From: Moringa oleifera
Lineage: Eukaryota; Streptophyta; Magnoliopsida; Brassicales; Moringaceae
Reading direction: 5' to 3'
Length of the DNA stretch: 64,000 nucleotides
NCBI GenBank assembly: GCA_021397835.1
Contig: JAJFZO010000191.1
Span: 8,008,001-8,072,000 of the forward strand
Part shown: piece after piece, positions 23,604 through 35,767 of the stretch
Numbering within the stretch: position 1 is the first letter of the stretch
Layout of the letters: every line of letters begins with the position of its first letter
Translations under genes and position numbers: made by a program
The notes under the pieces: model-generated
Seen by the model: only the letters and a program-made list of their open reading frames with translations
The model's database searches: none
Told to the model about the DNA's origin: nothing

Positions 23604-26100
23604 TTTGGCTCTGCGTATGCGCAGAGAGAGATAGAGAGAGATGAAGGGCCAACGACTTTCTCTAATTTGGTCGAGTAGAACAAGATCACGAGTAGGAAAA
23701 ATATGGACAGATAGGATACAAGCGTAATTAATTAGATAATGAAGGGTTGCTATGATAATAAACACTGGATATTACTGTACTGGTGATTTGAAGGGGATGG
23801 AACTAGCAGGGTTAACCGAAAAAGTATGTAACGTGTACTCTATGTACTGCGTGGTAAGTTTGACTGAAAATGACCATACCAGCCCTTTCAGCATATCTGT
23901 GTCAGCGAATCGTTCTAATTAATTTAGACCGTCTAATCATCGTTCCCATCATATAAATCCCCTTGATTGTCCACGAACGGCCCAGATTGGACGATGAAAG
24001 GGGTGTACCGTAGAGGAGCACAGAATAGTGATTTTGAAAAAGCATGCAGTGCAGCCTGTGCTAAAATGCATTGGGGAATGGAAGCACCGTTGAGCAGTCA
24101 TAGCAAAGACATTGATTTTTGATTTTGTTTTTGATCAGATGTCTACGGTACTCACAGGTTCATTGATAGGCCTGCTACTACCTCACCACGTCTCACCTGC
24201 CAGTCAAGGGTCTTTAATTAAACCTTTAAGACTGCTTTGACAGGATTTTTTAATTGTGGAGTTAAAATTCTAATGGACCACAACTACCCTCATTAACACA
24301 GTTTATTCTCATCAAATATGGAGGCTGAGGAGGTAGCTTTACATAATACAAGTGGTGAGAGGGACAATTTGGTAATTTGAATGGAAACGGGTTACATGGG
24401 CGAGAATATAAAGTGGCTGTCTTTGTTCCTCAAAGTACTAGCCATGAATTCTTTTTCTGCTTTTGCTTCTATGGCTGGGATAAAAGAAGCTGTTTTCCTT
24501 CTGGGCCGGAGTGCCTACTTGTCTCATGCAAGGGCTTTCTTTGACTCTATCTGCACTTCACCAATATTGATTTCTTAATGTCCCAAAAGATCTGTGTTAT
24601 ATTATTATCATGGGTTTTATTGTTCTTTCTTACTGTTGGGTGATAGTCTAATTTGGCCTATAGTGGGTATTAAATAAAACATGAAATCCTCACTAATGCA
24701 GATGCAGCTTAGGTGAGACTTTTGCTTTATTGTCTGCAGCGGTGGGGCAAATGCAAAGTTAGATATTAGATTCTTACATAAACCGTTTCCCGAAGCTAAG
24801 AAGATGCAGTCATTAATGAAGAAGGAAGCAATATCTTACTTTAGAGAACCTTTTTCACTCAAAAGTAAGAGATGGAGCGGGAGGGATCCCCAGCCACAGT
24901 GCGCTGTAGCCTTAAAGAGCGTGTCCTGGTGTGGAAGGAAGAGCAGCTTCCGATACCTGTTTTAAAATTTATTTTAAATCAAGATACATATTTGTGATGG
25001 GTAGCGGAAGCCCGTGAACTCTGCAATGTCTGAACGTGAAGTAATTCAATGGCTTGTTGGCTTGAAACTGGGTGCCGTTGGGCCTGAGACATGGGCCAAA
25101 AAAAGCTTTGGGCTGACTTTCCATCAGTGGGTGCACCTGTGAGGTGAGCTTAGAAGCCCAGAAAAATCCAAACAAGAGTTAGCCGTGACAATGACCTGGA
25201 TTAGGGTAATTACGGTTAAGGTTTCATTCGGTTTTTTTTTTTTTCCGATTTTTTTTTTTCGAAACTATCGTTTCAAGATTCATTAGTTAAAAATGAATCA
25301 AAACTTGAATTATTAAACTTTAATTTTAGTTAAAATTTGATTCAAATTCGATTTAGATTTTGATTCAATTTGTATTAGGTATTAAATATTTTAATTATAA
25401 AATTTTAATAAAATTAAATAAAAATAAAAATAAAATAATTATATTTTTATTAATATGTATATTTAAATCAAAATCATTTTAAAAATTTTTAAATTTAATT
25501 TTTTAAATTAGAAATTTTAAAAATCAAACTAAAATCGTAAATTTTAAACTGTTAATTTTAATTCAAAATTTATATAAATTATACCAAATTACATTTAAAA
25601 TAATTTTAATTATGATTTAAAACCAAAATTATTTATATTTATTTTTATTCGATTTAAAAATTAAAAGTTATGATTTAATTCACCAATTTAAAATATACCA
25701 TGATCAGCCTTGACTTGGGTGTGCTACTCTTATCTCCTACTACAGCTGCAAACGGCTGCTGTTATTCCAAAGTACTACTTCCACTACATACAATCAGACA
25801 TGATTTTCCATGCAGGCCCAACAACAAGCATGTTTTTTCAGCTTTCCTCTTCAATCATCCACATGCTACTGCACTCGCCAGCATCTTCAGATCTCCATAT
25901 AGACTTTAAAACTGAATCTAGGTGCTCTTTGCACAAGTCTTGCTCAATTCTAAGGCTTCATTTTACATTATTTAAGAATATCGCATATACATTTGAGGAA
26001 GCAAAATAGCAAGATTCAAACAATTGCCTACCCTGGAAAAATGGAGATGACAGGGGGAAAAGGACAACAAGATTAAAAAAAAAAAAAAGAAAAAAAGAGG
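23604..26100. other. Intergenic: RLK promoter side and RLK-PP2C spacer
   Basis: On the minus strand a TTTATATGA box near 23950 could be the RLK TATA element, with a ~300-nt leader. The leader just upstream of the ATG is rich in GA (CT on +) at about 23620-23640. From 25220 to 25690 lies AT-rich DNA with recurring GATTYAAA-like words and T-runs. Open frames at 24381-24578 (+), 24969-25175 (-) and 25700-26009 (+) show no motif I recognise. No gene is supported here. Confidence 0.4.
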
Positions 26101-26115
26101 AAATTAATAAAGGTG

Positions 26116-29100
26116 CTATGCCACTTTCACTCCACTAGGGCGCTTCCCTTCCATGGCATCTTTCTTGTTTCGGCACTCAGCGCAGAGGAAAGGCCCTTGC
26201 CAGGGCTTCGAGCTGGTAGAGAAAATGGAACCCGCATGAACAGAGATGCCCTCACTTGGAGCAAGATCAACTTGACACACAGCACACACGAAAAGACCAG
26301 ATGTTGAATGCCCACCAGACTCATCGCTTCCCAGTCTGTAAGGTATGTGGAGAATAATGGATTTAACATATCTATCACAGAAGGTACAGATGACAAGAAA
26401 TGGAACTGTGAACGAACAGCATTTAATTAAAACAGAATAACAATAATGAAACATCAGAATGTAACAAATAAGGAAACAGATCTGCGGTGGAGTATGTTTT
26501 GCAACAGCAATGGAAGATGTGTCATGCATTAGATTCTGAATACAAAACAGTAAGCACTTTCTGCATAGTTAGCAGCCTAGCCCAAGAACACTGCATAGTT
26601 AGCAGCCCAAGAACTCCCTTTGGGAAGCAATTCATGAATGTTTGACTCGCCAAGAAGGCTTATTAAGTTAAAGCAGTTCATGATCTCACTTGCACTTTCC
26701 TCACAGTTTCACTAGAAAATAACATCTACAAGAAGAATAGGAATCAAAACTTCCTGCAGATTAAAAGTTCTTATGCCTGCCAGGCAGGGAACTCTAGATG
26801 CATGCTCTACAAATCTCTTTCCTCTCAACTGCATACTGAATGGGAAGAGAACTGACTCTCTTCCAGCACAGAGTCCCAAATTATGAAGCAGCTCATAGCA
26901 TTTCAGAAAAAGTTCATTTCTGCTGATCTAAAATGCAATTTTGAGAAATCATGAAACAAACAACTGGGATAAGTATAAGAAACTTGCCCAACCTGAAGTT
27001 CAGCAAGTTGATCCAACAGAAATTGCGAATCAGAGTACGAATTTTATTAAGACTCTATTGCAATGAAAATGCAGTAGCTAACAGTGATCTTGGCCCAGCT
27101 AACCTAATAACCAAACTATAAAGTCCAACCACTGTGTAATCATAGTAACACTAGACTATGTCAATTCTACTTTTTGTCTGGAGAGAAAACATATATTTAC
27201 TTATATTTTCACCAAAGATACTAGGTTCTAAATTATTAACAATGGAATCCTGTTGCTACTCATATCATCAAGTGGGTTTTCTGCTCAAATAATACAGCGA
27301 GGAAGAGCAGAGAGAAAGCAAATTAACTATGTGTGTTCCCTTTTTTACCCCTCCATTGAAACTACAAAAGCTTTCAATGCTTGTTTCTTCCTTTTCACTT
27401 GGTATTCATTTATAAGTCGAGATCAATGTAAGATATTAAAGATGGAATACTTAGAAAAAGAAGTCAACTACAGTTTTGAGTTACTGAGATCAGTCATCAA
27501 ATGAAAATTAGAAGACCTGAAACTAACCTTTCAGCAAGCATTGCTGAACCTTCTTCAAATAACTCTTCCACTATACCCACAGCTGAAAGGCTTTTTGATA
27601 GTTTATGAGCAGAATCACGGGACCTCTTCCTGAATAGCAATGCTCTCAACTTGTTCTGTTTTTTTGGAGAAGACAACTGCTCTGATGAATTTTCAGGAGG
27701 GATTATGTCAACGACAATGCTGGTTGTATCATCCTTTAGTCCCCTTGTCCTTAAAGCTTCCTATATGATGATACATGCAGTAAGAAGGTGACTTGAGCAT
27801 TCATAATAACAAACGAATGCTTTTATGCCTAAATATTAACGTCATAATGAACATAGGAGTACATGTTATGCTAAATTGTGGTATCAACGCCATGTTAACC
27901 CAAGCAAGACTAGCAATGACAATATTCCACAAGAACAAATTTAATCACCTTTACAACTTGTCTAGCAGCAAGTTCAGCTGGCAATCCGCGACAACATTTT
28001 GCAGCCATCTCTGAGGATAGGGCATCCCAAATGCCATCAGAAGCAATAATAAGCCTCCCACCTACATTTGATAGCTTTGGCACCAATAAAAGTGTTAAGA
28101 GTTATGTTGTATGTAGGTGCATAGCTTCATCCACCTAAAGTGCATAGGTCTCACAATCAAAGACAGAAAAGTAACTGCGAAAATGAGTGACATAAGTCGA
28201 GTAATAGATACCTTGACTTGTTTGACAAATGGTATTGGTACTATAAACTCTCCAACATCCATGTCGCCAATCGACCTAGAAAGGCATAAACCACCTGGCC
28301 AACACCGGAGAGGACCTATCTGCGAAGTTTGAAGAAAAATCATTACACAAACTGTTAAATAGTTTAATAAGAAGATAAAGAAAGAAACAAGGATTATGTC
28401 CTTCTTATTTGAAGCAATTAGAAGAGAATGCTGTAACATTTCTCACCTCAGCACCACCAACAATACTAAGCCGCCCAACTTCCCCTCCACTTGCAGTGAC
28501 ACGTTCTCTTCTGCAATCAGAACACAATAAATTAATTACTCTCCCTAAAATGAGGAATAAGAGGAGAGGTTTCGAGAAAATCTAGATAGATACACACTCT
28601 TCTGCATTCTCTTCAAGCCTGTGATCAACAGTTAGGGTGGAAACAGCACCACCCTGAGTATCAAGAATGCATCGTGAGTCTCCTACAGATGCAACAGTCA
28701 CAGTCCATCCATCTACTATCACAAATGTGGCTGTGGTCCCAGAGGTTTCTCCTGAAGCAATTTGAGGATGGAGAGTATTAGTTGATCTTAAATACACAAC
28801 TGATATGGCTGGGAACAACAAATCAGAGACTTTGTAGTTGGAACCAAATTACATGCCTCTGCTCTGGAACTCTTTATCAGTCTTCACGAACCCAGCTACT
28901 AAGGCACGGGGTAAAGCTTGAAGCCACTCCTCACGCCCAAGTCCACGGGGAATAGCACCCAAAACATGATTCAATAAATGCTCCCTTGTAAAAATTGCAG
29001 CAGCATTTCCATTGTGCCCGTCAAAGATCTGATAGAAGGAAGCAATTGTTATCATTTACAATAATATATAGAGCTAAAAAAGGGAAACAATTTAAGCAGG

Positions 29101-29698
29101 CTGTCACCTTAGTAAAATAATGTTACAACCCACTAAAAGAAAACAAAAAAAAAAAAAAAGAATGAGAAGAGCTCCACACATCAACTCTTGAGGCAAATTA
29201 ACAAACCATCAAAATCTTGAGTACAATAGAGAGGAAGGAAAATTGAGGACGAAAATTGTCAAGTTTAAAGATGCAGTTGCCATTAGTCAACAGTTACACA
29301 AAATTGATTTCTTTCTTCCTGTTAATCACCCTAACACTAATATTAAAGACTGACATGAATGGATTAACATACAAACTCTAATACAGTATTATCAGACATA
29401 GAGGGTTCAGCAGAATAACACACCGAAGTCGAGGAGCACCAGACAATATCTCAGCATATGAAAAATGGAATAAGCATGGAAGAAATACCGCAAATACTGA
29501 AAATGTTGATGAAGAGTTCCCTGGCACCCGCTGACAATCTGTCTTGATCAAGAAATAGTCCTCTCCTTTTCTAGACTGAGCTGCATGCCCATATCTGACA
29601 GTCGGCTTTTCCATCTTTTCACTCTTCATCTCTCTGCTGATCAAAGCTGCAAGAGGAACAAGGTTATGATGATGACGCCTTCCTTCTCCAGAGGCCAT
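26116..29698 (-). CDS. Protein phosphatase 2C (plant clade, At1g68410/P2C15-like), eight exons
   Basis: Exons on minus: 29698-29489, 29028-28857, 28751-28598, 28510-28447, 28319-28212, 28074-27949, 27760-27528, 26335-26116; 1287 nt, 428 aa, all junctions in frame. It is a Mn/Mg-dependent Ser/Thr phosphatase. Visible motifs: RKGEDYF (about 46-52), FDGHNG (72-77, metal binding), ETSGTTATF, VASVGDSRC, VDHRL, LSRSIGD, IASDGIWD and GLKDDTT (metal-binding Asp). There is no N-terminal extension of the ABI1 type and no obvious membrane segment. The C-terminus carries two CxxC pairs (CAVC 373-376, CAEC 407-410), a possible zinc-binding knuckle. Introns are GT-AG except the second, where only a GC donor (AGAG|GCATGT at 28860-28851) keeps the frame. 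The last intron is 1192 bp. The ATG at 29698 is the first Met in frame. Confidence 0.96.
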
Positions 29699-31250
29699 AT
29701 CTAGCACTGCAACTTCTTAGCCTTACACCCAGAACCTCCAAATTATCAAGACCTTGGCCTCACATTCATAGTCACAATCATATGAAGTCCAAAACTCAAT
29801 CAACAAGCAGATTGATCCAAATCAACAATCTTCCCTTGCATCACAAACCCACAACATTTCTCTGCACAATAAACGCAATTTTGAAGTCAATAAAAAAACT
29901 TTCCAACTTGATCTCCAGTCATATGATTGACAAAACATATACCAATTTTCGGCAGAACCAGGTAAATACCAACACAACAACAGAATAATACTACAAAATA
30001 AGGTGAACCTCATTAGGATTCAAAAGAACAATCAAGGCATAAACCAATAGCAGAAATATGCCAGAGAAAGCCCAATTTTCCTTTTACTTTTCAGCACGGT
30101 ATGCGAAATTTTTTTTTTTTAAATTTAAGTCTAGAATACTTGGCTGTTGGGTACTCAAACTGATATCAGAAGCAAACACAAATCAACCACAAATTTCAAG
30201 ATACAATATTAAACAGAGATTAAATTGATAATAACCGTGGTTGCAATAAAATCTGTATCTTTTTTTCTTTCCTCAGTTTCATAGCAACCAAGCACTGAAT
30301 TATATTGGAAGAGACAAGCAGAAAAGAGGAATGTGAATTACCAGTCAGAATGTCTGTTTGCGTTTTTGCTATCAAAGCGAAATGCAGATCTGATGGCGAC
30401 ACTAAGCAAGCAACAAGAACATGTACAACAATAAACAAATGCAAAAGAGGAACTCAACACGGAAAGGAAACGCGTGTTCGTGACAGGATATGAACTGTAA
30501 CACCCATTGATCTAAACCCGGACAAAGAAAGAACATTTCAATTAAAGAAACCCAGATCCTAGAGAGAGAGAAATATTATAATAAAGCCAAAACGAAAGCA
30601 TCAACTATTTTTTTAGCGCTGAAGTCAGCTTCACAACATTTTCCTCCAACAAGAACCATAAAATTTAATTTTCTCAGGAAAAATGGAATCCCCAGGGAAA
30701 TTCGGTTGCTTAAAAGCCAGCTAGTTAATTAGTATTTGGAAAGTGGCTTTTGCGGAGCATATAGCAAGCTGTACACAACCCACATTCTGGTTCTGTTAAA
30801 AGTCTGTTTCGCAATCAACTTTCTATTATTTTTGCAAATTAAAAAAAGAGGTGTGGGGGGGGGTGCAAAATTCTTACCGTGCAAATGCACGCACGAAGAA
30901 AACAAACGGGATTTAAATTTAATGCAAGTAAAAATATACTTGTCAATGTTTACCTAATAGATCGCAGTGGGTGAGTGTTTTCAGGAAAAATGATGCACTT
31001 CTAGATTCCTTGGCTCGATGAATCCGAGAAAAGAAAGCAAGTGAAAAGAAGTTGGTGACATTGGCTAGTAACCCTACCAGCTATGTACTGTTTCAGAGAA
31101 ACTTGTTTCTAGTACAGAACAGTTAGACAAAAACGAGTGATCATAGTTATGTTTTTTAAACATACGTGCGTGCGAGAGAAAAATCCTCCACGTGGGAGAG
31201 AAACAGATAGAGTAGAGTTTCTGCATGTGTTTCTGTGATGGCAATGATGT
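29699..31250 (-). promoter_or_regulatory. Upstream region of the PP2C gene
   Basis: Noncoding DNA upstream of the PP2C start, probably leader and promoter. A CACGTG G-box sits at 31189-31194 inside the near-palindrome CTCCACGTGGGAG, about 1.5 kb from the ATG; G-boxes are bound by plant bZIP and bHLH factors. A T-run lies near 30110-30120 and a G-run near 30854-30863. Transcription start and any leader intron cannot be placed by eye. Confidence 0.3.
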
Positions 31251-32600
31251 TCCTTACATTGTATGCTTATGTTGTCTTAGCAGGCCGGACAGGAGGGATG
31301 GTGCGCACTGTTTACTTTTATTAATTACTGTGGTAACAGTAACCGAGATGGAGGTTTTATTCCCGTCTGGAGGACCACAACAAATTTTGTGGCTGGATTA
31401 TGTTAAGAGGTCAATCTCCGCTTGATTATTGGACTATTCATGCAATTTAAGTATAGTCGTTGATAAGATTTGAAGTCCAAATCTGTGTCAATAACATGAA
31501 CTCTGAGAAAATGGGTATCAGGGATGCTTGTTTCAATTTAATAAGTATTTGCTATTAGAGTAGTAACCGAGAAAGCAAATTGTTGGATTGCCTATATGAG
31601 ACAAAAGGGAATATTTTACCCAACATTGTCTACACAGTAGGTTTTAGATCTACATCAGTAGATTGTTCTTTCTTTCTCTCTGGTTCTCTCAGCCTCAGGT
31701 GGTTAATTAATTACTTTCAGATTATACATGAACAATATATTTTTATGAAGAGCAATCAAGCCAGACAACCCTATTGGAAGAACTCAACAGCCGACGAAAG
31801 TTGAGTCAATGGAACAGGTGAAGGAGCATGTGATAGTGCTTGACATTGCTGCTGCTGCTGCTGCATAGATCATTAAGCAGTAGGTTAGATTACAGTCCAG
31901 ATGGAGCTATCCAATTACTAATATCAAACAGATGGTGAACTCAGCTTTGCACATTGGTAATGCGGCATTAGTTTAAATGTTACGTGAAAAAAAGATTAAA
32001 AAAAGAAGTGCAAGCATTCCCAAGTTCAATGGATGGGGCAGTAGCGGAGTAGCTAGGTTTCGCTTTCGCTGTTTCCGTGGGTCTATAACTCGGCATTAAT
32101 TACCTGATGAGCATCCATGGCCACTCATACTTGGCTTGCATACGAGCACAATTAAATCCTAATTATTTGAAGAGAATGCATGTCATTCCTGTGAATCTTA
32201 ATGGACTATGGAACTGAAGACGGAGATTTGTAGCAGTTAATGATAATAACTCAACCTGAAAGCTCTGAGAAGTTTCAAAGCCTGTAGCAGTAGTGGTAGG
32301 TGTATTGGATCCATCATCAAATTCATTCCTATTTAATGCTTATAAAACACAGGAAATCCACTACGAGCCGTATGTGATGTGAATAGTCACTTCACAGGCT
32401 GGGAAAATGGGCCTTCTGGGGCCCAATAATCCACTTGATTTGGAAATTTGGGTCCGCCATCTAGAGGAGCATATCCTGCTCAGAATTGAGAAAGTGGCAC
32501 CAAACAAGGGTTCCAGCTATTGTCGTTTCCATCTTGGTGCTTGCCGGAGCATGACACCATCAGCCAAGGCAGCTCTACCATTAAAATAAAAAAAAAGAAC
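31251..32600. other. Intergenic, no gene seen
   Basis: Mixed-composition DNA with only short unremarkable open frames (31225-31425, 31580-31804, 32407-32589 on +). A short GCT/CTG microsatellite of five units lies at about 31848-31863. No domain, splice pattern or RNA gene was recognised. Confidence 0.4.
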
Positions 32601-35600
32601 GGCCTCAGGTTTCTAGGCGTGTTCTCCAAAATCCAAATCTAGAACAAATAAAATAATCTAAGTAAGATGTATTAGGTTGTTTACATTAATATTTACAAGA
32701 CGGTGATTTGAATATTTAAGTTTTTTATTTATTATAAAAATATAAAAAATATTAATTTTTAACTTTATTTATATTTTAAATTTAATAACTTTTATCTACA
32801 AAATTTAATGTTCAATTGATGATATTTTTGATTTTTTTTGTCTTTAAAAATATTCATACATAAACAACATGATTTTAAATTTTAACTATCTCATGATGTT
32901 TATCTAAAGAAATTATTTTTAAAATTATTTATTATTTAATTTATAAATTTAAAATTTAAGCTTACATTATTTGATAAATTTCATCAAAATATTTAAATTT
33001 TAACCTTAAAATTTTTACAGTTTTAAACTCATAGTATATAAATCAAACTCCAAATATAACACTCATTTAATCTTAAAATATCAATATATCTATATATATA
33101 TATATAGATAAATATTTAATTTATTTAAGTGTTAAAGTTTAAGTTTTGTTTATGAAATTTGAGAAAATTTAAGTTAGTTTGTTAAATTTATTTTTAATTT
33201 TTGTTTTTATTAAATTTAAACAAAATTAAAAATTAAAAATTGAAAATCATGGATTATTCTTTTTCTTTTTTATTTGTGACATTATATATTATTACCTGCA
33301 CTTACAAAGCACATACATATTATTTTTTTGAGTGCTCATTTGAAGAGAAAAAAAAACTCAATAATTGTGTATCTTATGTTTTTACTATTTTCTAAAATAT
33401 ATTTTTCATTAAAATAAATGCTTTTTTTTCTTTATCATATATATAAAATAATGAATTTTTTGTTTTCTTTCATTCATTTTTATGCACATGCAGTTAGCAC
33501 TTTATTTTTTTTCTTTTCAATATTTGTTTATTTATTGTAAAAAGTATATATTTTTATATTAATTTTAACAGATAAAACAATGGGAAGAAATTGTCTACAA
33601 TGACTACAAAATTCTCTCTTTTACAATAGCCACTTTATATTTTGCAAGTTTTTAACCCTGAAGTGAACTATAAGGACAAGATTGTTTTGGGTATAAAAAA
33701 GGAAATGGTACACCTCTCTTACATCCAAAAGCTAAAAGTAACATGGTAGCCCTTCACACCTCGAAATTGCAGAAGTCACATTAAGGTGTTAAAGATTGAA
33801 GGTCATGGGTCTATGAAACACTAGTAGGAGAAATTAAATTGTCTTCTGCAACTACGTATGTTACTTGTTCTAACAGAAGTGACTAAATAAAAGAAATTGT
33901 GGCCGATCCAAGTTGAACAAAGTTTGTGTTTTTTTTTTTTTTGCTGGCACTGTGTATTTCAGCAACGTATATTTATATTCCATCATATTGGTTGTCCATC
34001 AATGCAATTTGTGTGTAATATGAATGTTTTAAAAAAATAAAAAAATTAATTTTTTTTTACCTAAATATGTTGATGGGTTTCATATGTTATTAAGATTAGC
34101 GTGTCAGCTATGGGTCTATATACGGGGTGACCAAGAATAACTACTGCATGTTCCACGTAAAAGTTTTATGGAAGGGTTGACTCACTCTTTCTTAAGTTTG
34201 ATATATTCCATTTTAAGTTGTAGTTGGTGCTCGTGTAACATTAAGCCAACTTAATGAAGGAATCTATGCAGTTAGTTTTGTCTGAATTTATTATATATCT
34301 CAAGTAAAATTTATATGTAACATTTTTGTGTAACTATAGATGATCTCGTGTTTAAATTTCATGGAAGTAAATGACTACAGTCATTCAAATATCCGTGTAA
34401 TCATTTTAATGTCCATGTAACATGTTGTTTTTGTGTAATTGTTGCATTACTCAAATTTAACTTACTTGATAACGAAATTTTCGTGTAAAGGGAAATACAT
34501 GTTTCCGTGTAACCATTTCTATTTTCATGTAACCATAATGATTTCCATGTAACCATGGGTTCTCCATGTGATTTTTTAAAATTTCATGTAATGAATAATA
34601 TTTTGTCTAACAATTTAAACTTTTGAGTAATTATTTATATGTTTTTTAATTTTTTTAATAATTTTTAGATTAGATTAGATTATGTTTTTATCGTATTTAT
34701 TTTTAATTATTTTTGATACATTTTAATTTTTAATTTTAATTTTTTAATTTAATAAAATTCTAAATAATAGACCTCGCCAAGTGGTTACAATTTTATTAGT
34801 CTATTTGTATTTTTAGAATTTTTTTACTACTTATTTTTATTAAATTTTTATATTTTATTTTTGTATTTTTTATTTATTTATTTTAAATACTTCTATATTT
34901 TGATATAATTTTACTTTTTTATTATTTTATTTTTTGTATTTTTATTACATACTTCTTTAAAAGATTAATATAAATAAAAATTATTTTTAAATTTTTTTAA
35001 TTATATATATATTGATAGAAAAAGAGAGCATTTTCCCTGGAGAAGGGAGAATGTGATAAGGACAAAAAGACTCACCTGGTCAGCTGCCTTATATATTACT
35101 TGAATCTTAGATTTTAGATGCCTATACTATCTCTTAAACTTTAAACTTCTTGTTAGGTAATATAAATTAATAGATCTCTTTTGTTACTACACCAAAAGGT
35201 GATTTGTTTTATAAAATATTTATTATTTTAAAATTATTTTAAATTATTTTATATATTTTTAAATTTTTTAATCTTTTATTTTTTAATTATTTTTTAGTTT
35301 TTAAATTTTTTTTTAGATTTTATTGCAACTTAATTTTTTCTTATTTAAATTTTTTGATTATTTTTGATATATTTTATTTTTATTATATTATTTATAAATT
35401 TGCCATACATATTTGATATGATAAAAAAATCTCATGCATCACATTACATGAGTTCATAGCTAAGATAAAATAATTTTTCATTCTTACCATTTTTTACCAA
35501 TATAATTTTTTATTTTTATTTTTATTTTATTTCACATTGATTTAAATTTATAAATATGTATATGCAAATATATGAACAAAAGAAAGATTCTAAGTAAGAA

Positions 35601-35750
35601 ATAAGGCTCGTTAGGATTCTTAGAATCAGTCTATTTTGAGTTTTTAGACCCAAAAAACACCACGAAAAAACGCAATAGAAGCTCATCTTCATTACTGTTT
35701 ATCCTACTGATATCAGCACTTGCTGGGGCATACTATTAATGGCTTCAAAG
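32600..35750. other. Long AT-rich gene-free block
   Basis: A+T is roughly 80% or more over most of this stretch, with a (TA)n microsatellite near 33083-33106 and many TTTTTAATTT-like words. Apart from the 20-bp repeat listed separately, I see nothing that codes. A TATATACGGGG word near 34117-34127 is isolated. Confidence 0.5.
34390..34595 (+). repeat. Degenerate 20-bp tandem repeat (TTTCCATGTAACCAT-like)
   Basis: A core YCRTGTAAY recurs with regular spacing: cores near 34505, 34525, 34545, 34564 and 34584 are 19-20 bp apart, and cores near 34393, 34413 and 34432 show the same spacing. Scattered copies lie at about 34231, 34328 and 34481. The unit reads roughly TTTCCATGTAACCATTTTNA. The repeats are direct and diverged. 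Confidence 0.7.
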
Positions 35751-35767
35751 TTTGAGAGTTGGTAATA

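Noticed and set aside
31848..31863. GCT/CTG repeat as an expansion-type locus or polyglutamine exon
   Set aside because: Only five units and no coding or splice context.
34390..34595. Regular 20-bp repeats as a CRISPR-like array
   Set aside because: Repeats are contiguous and degenerate without unique spacers of constant size, and the DNA is plant nuclear.
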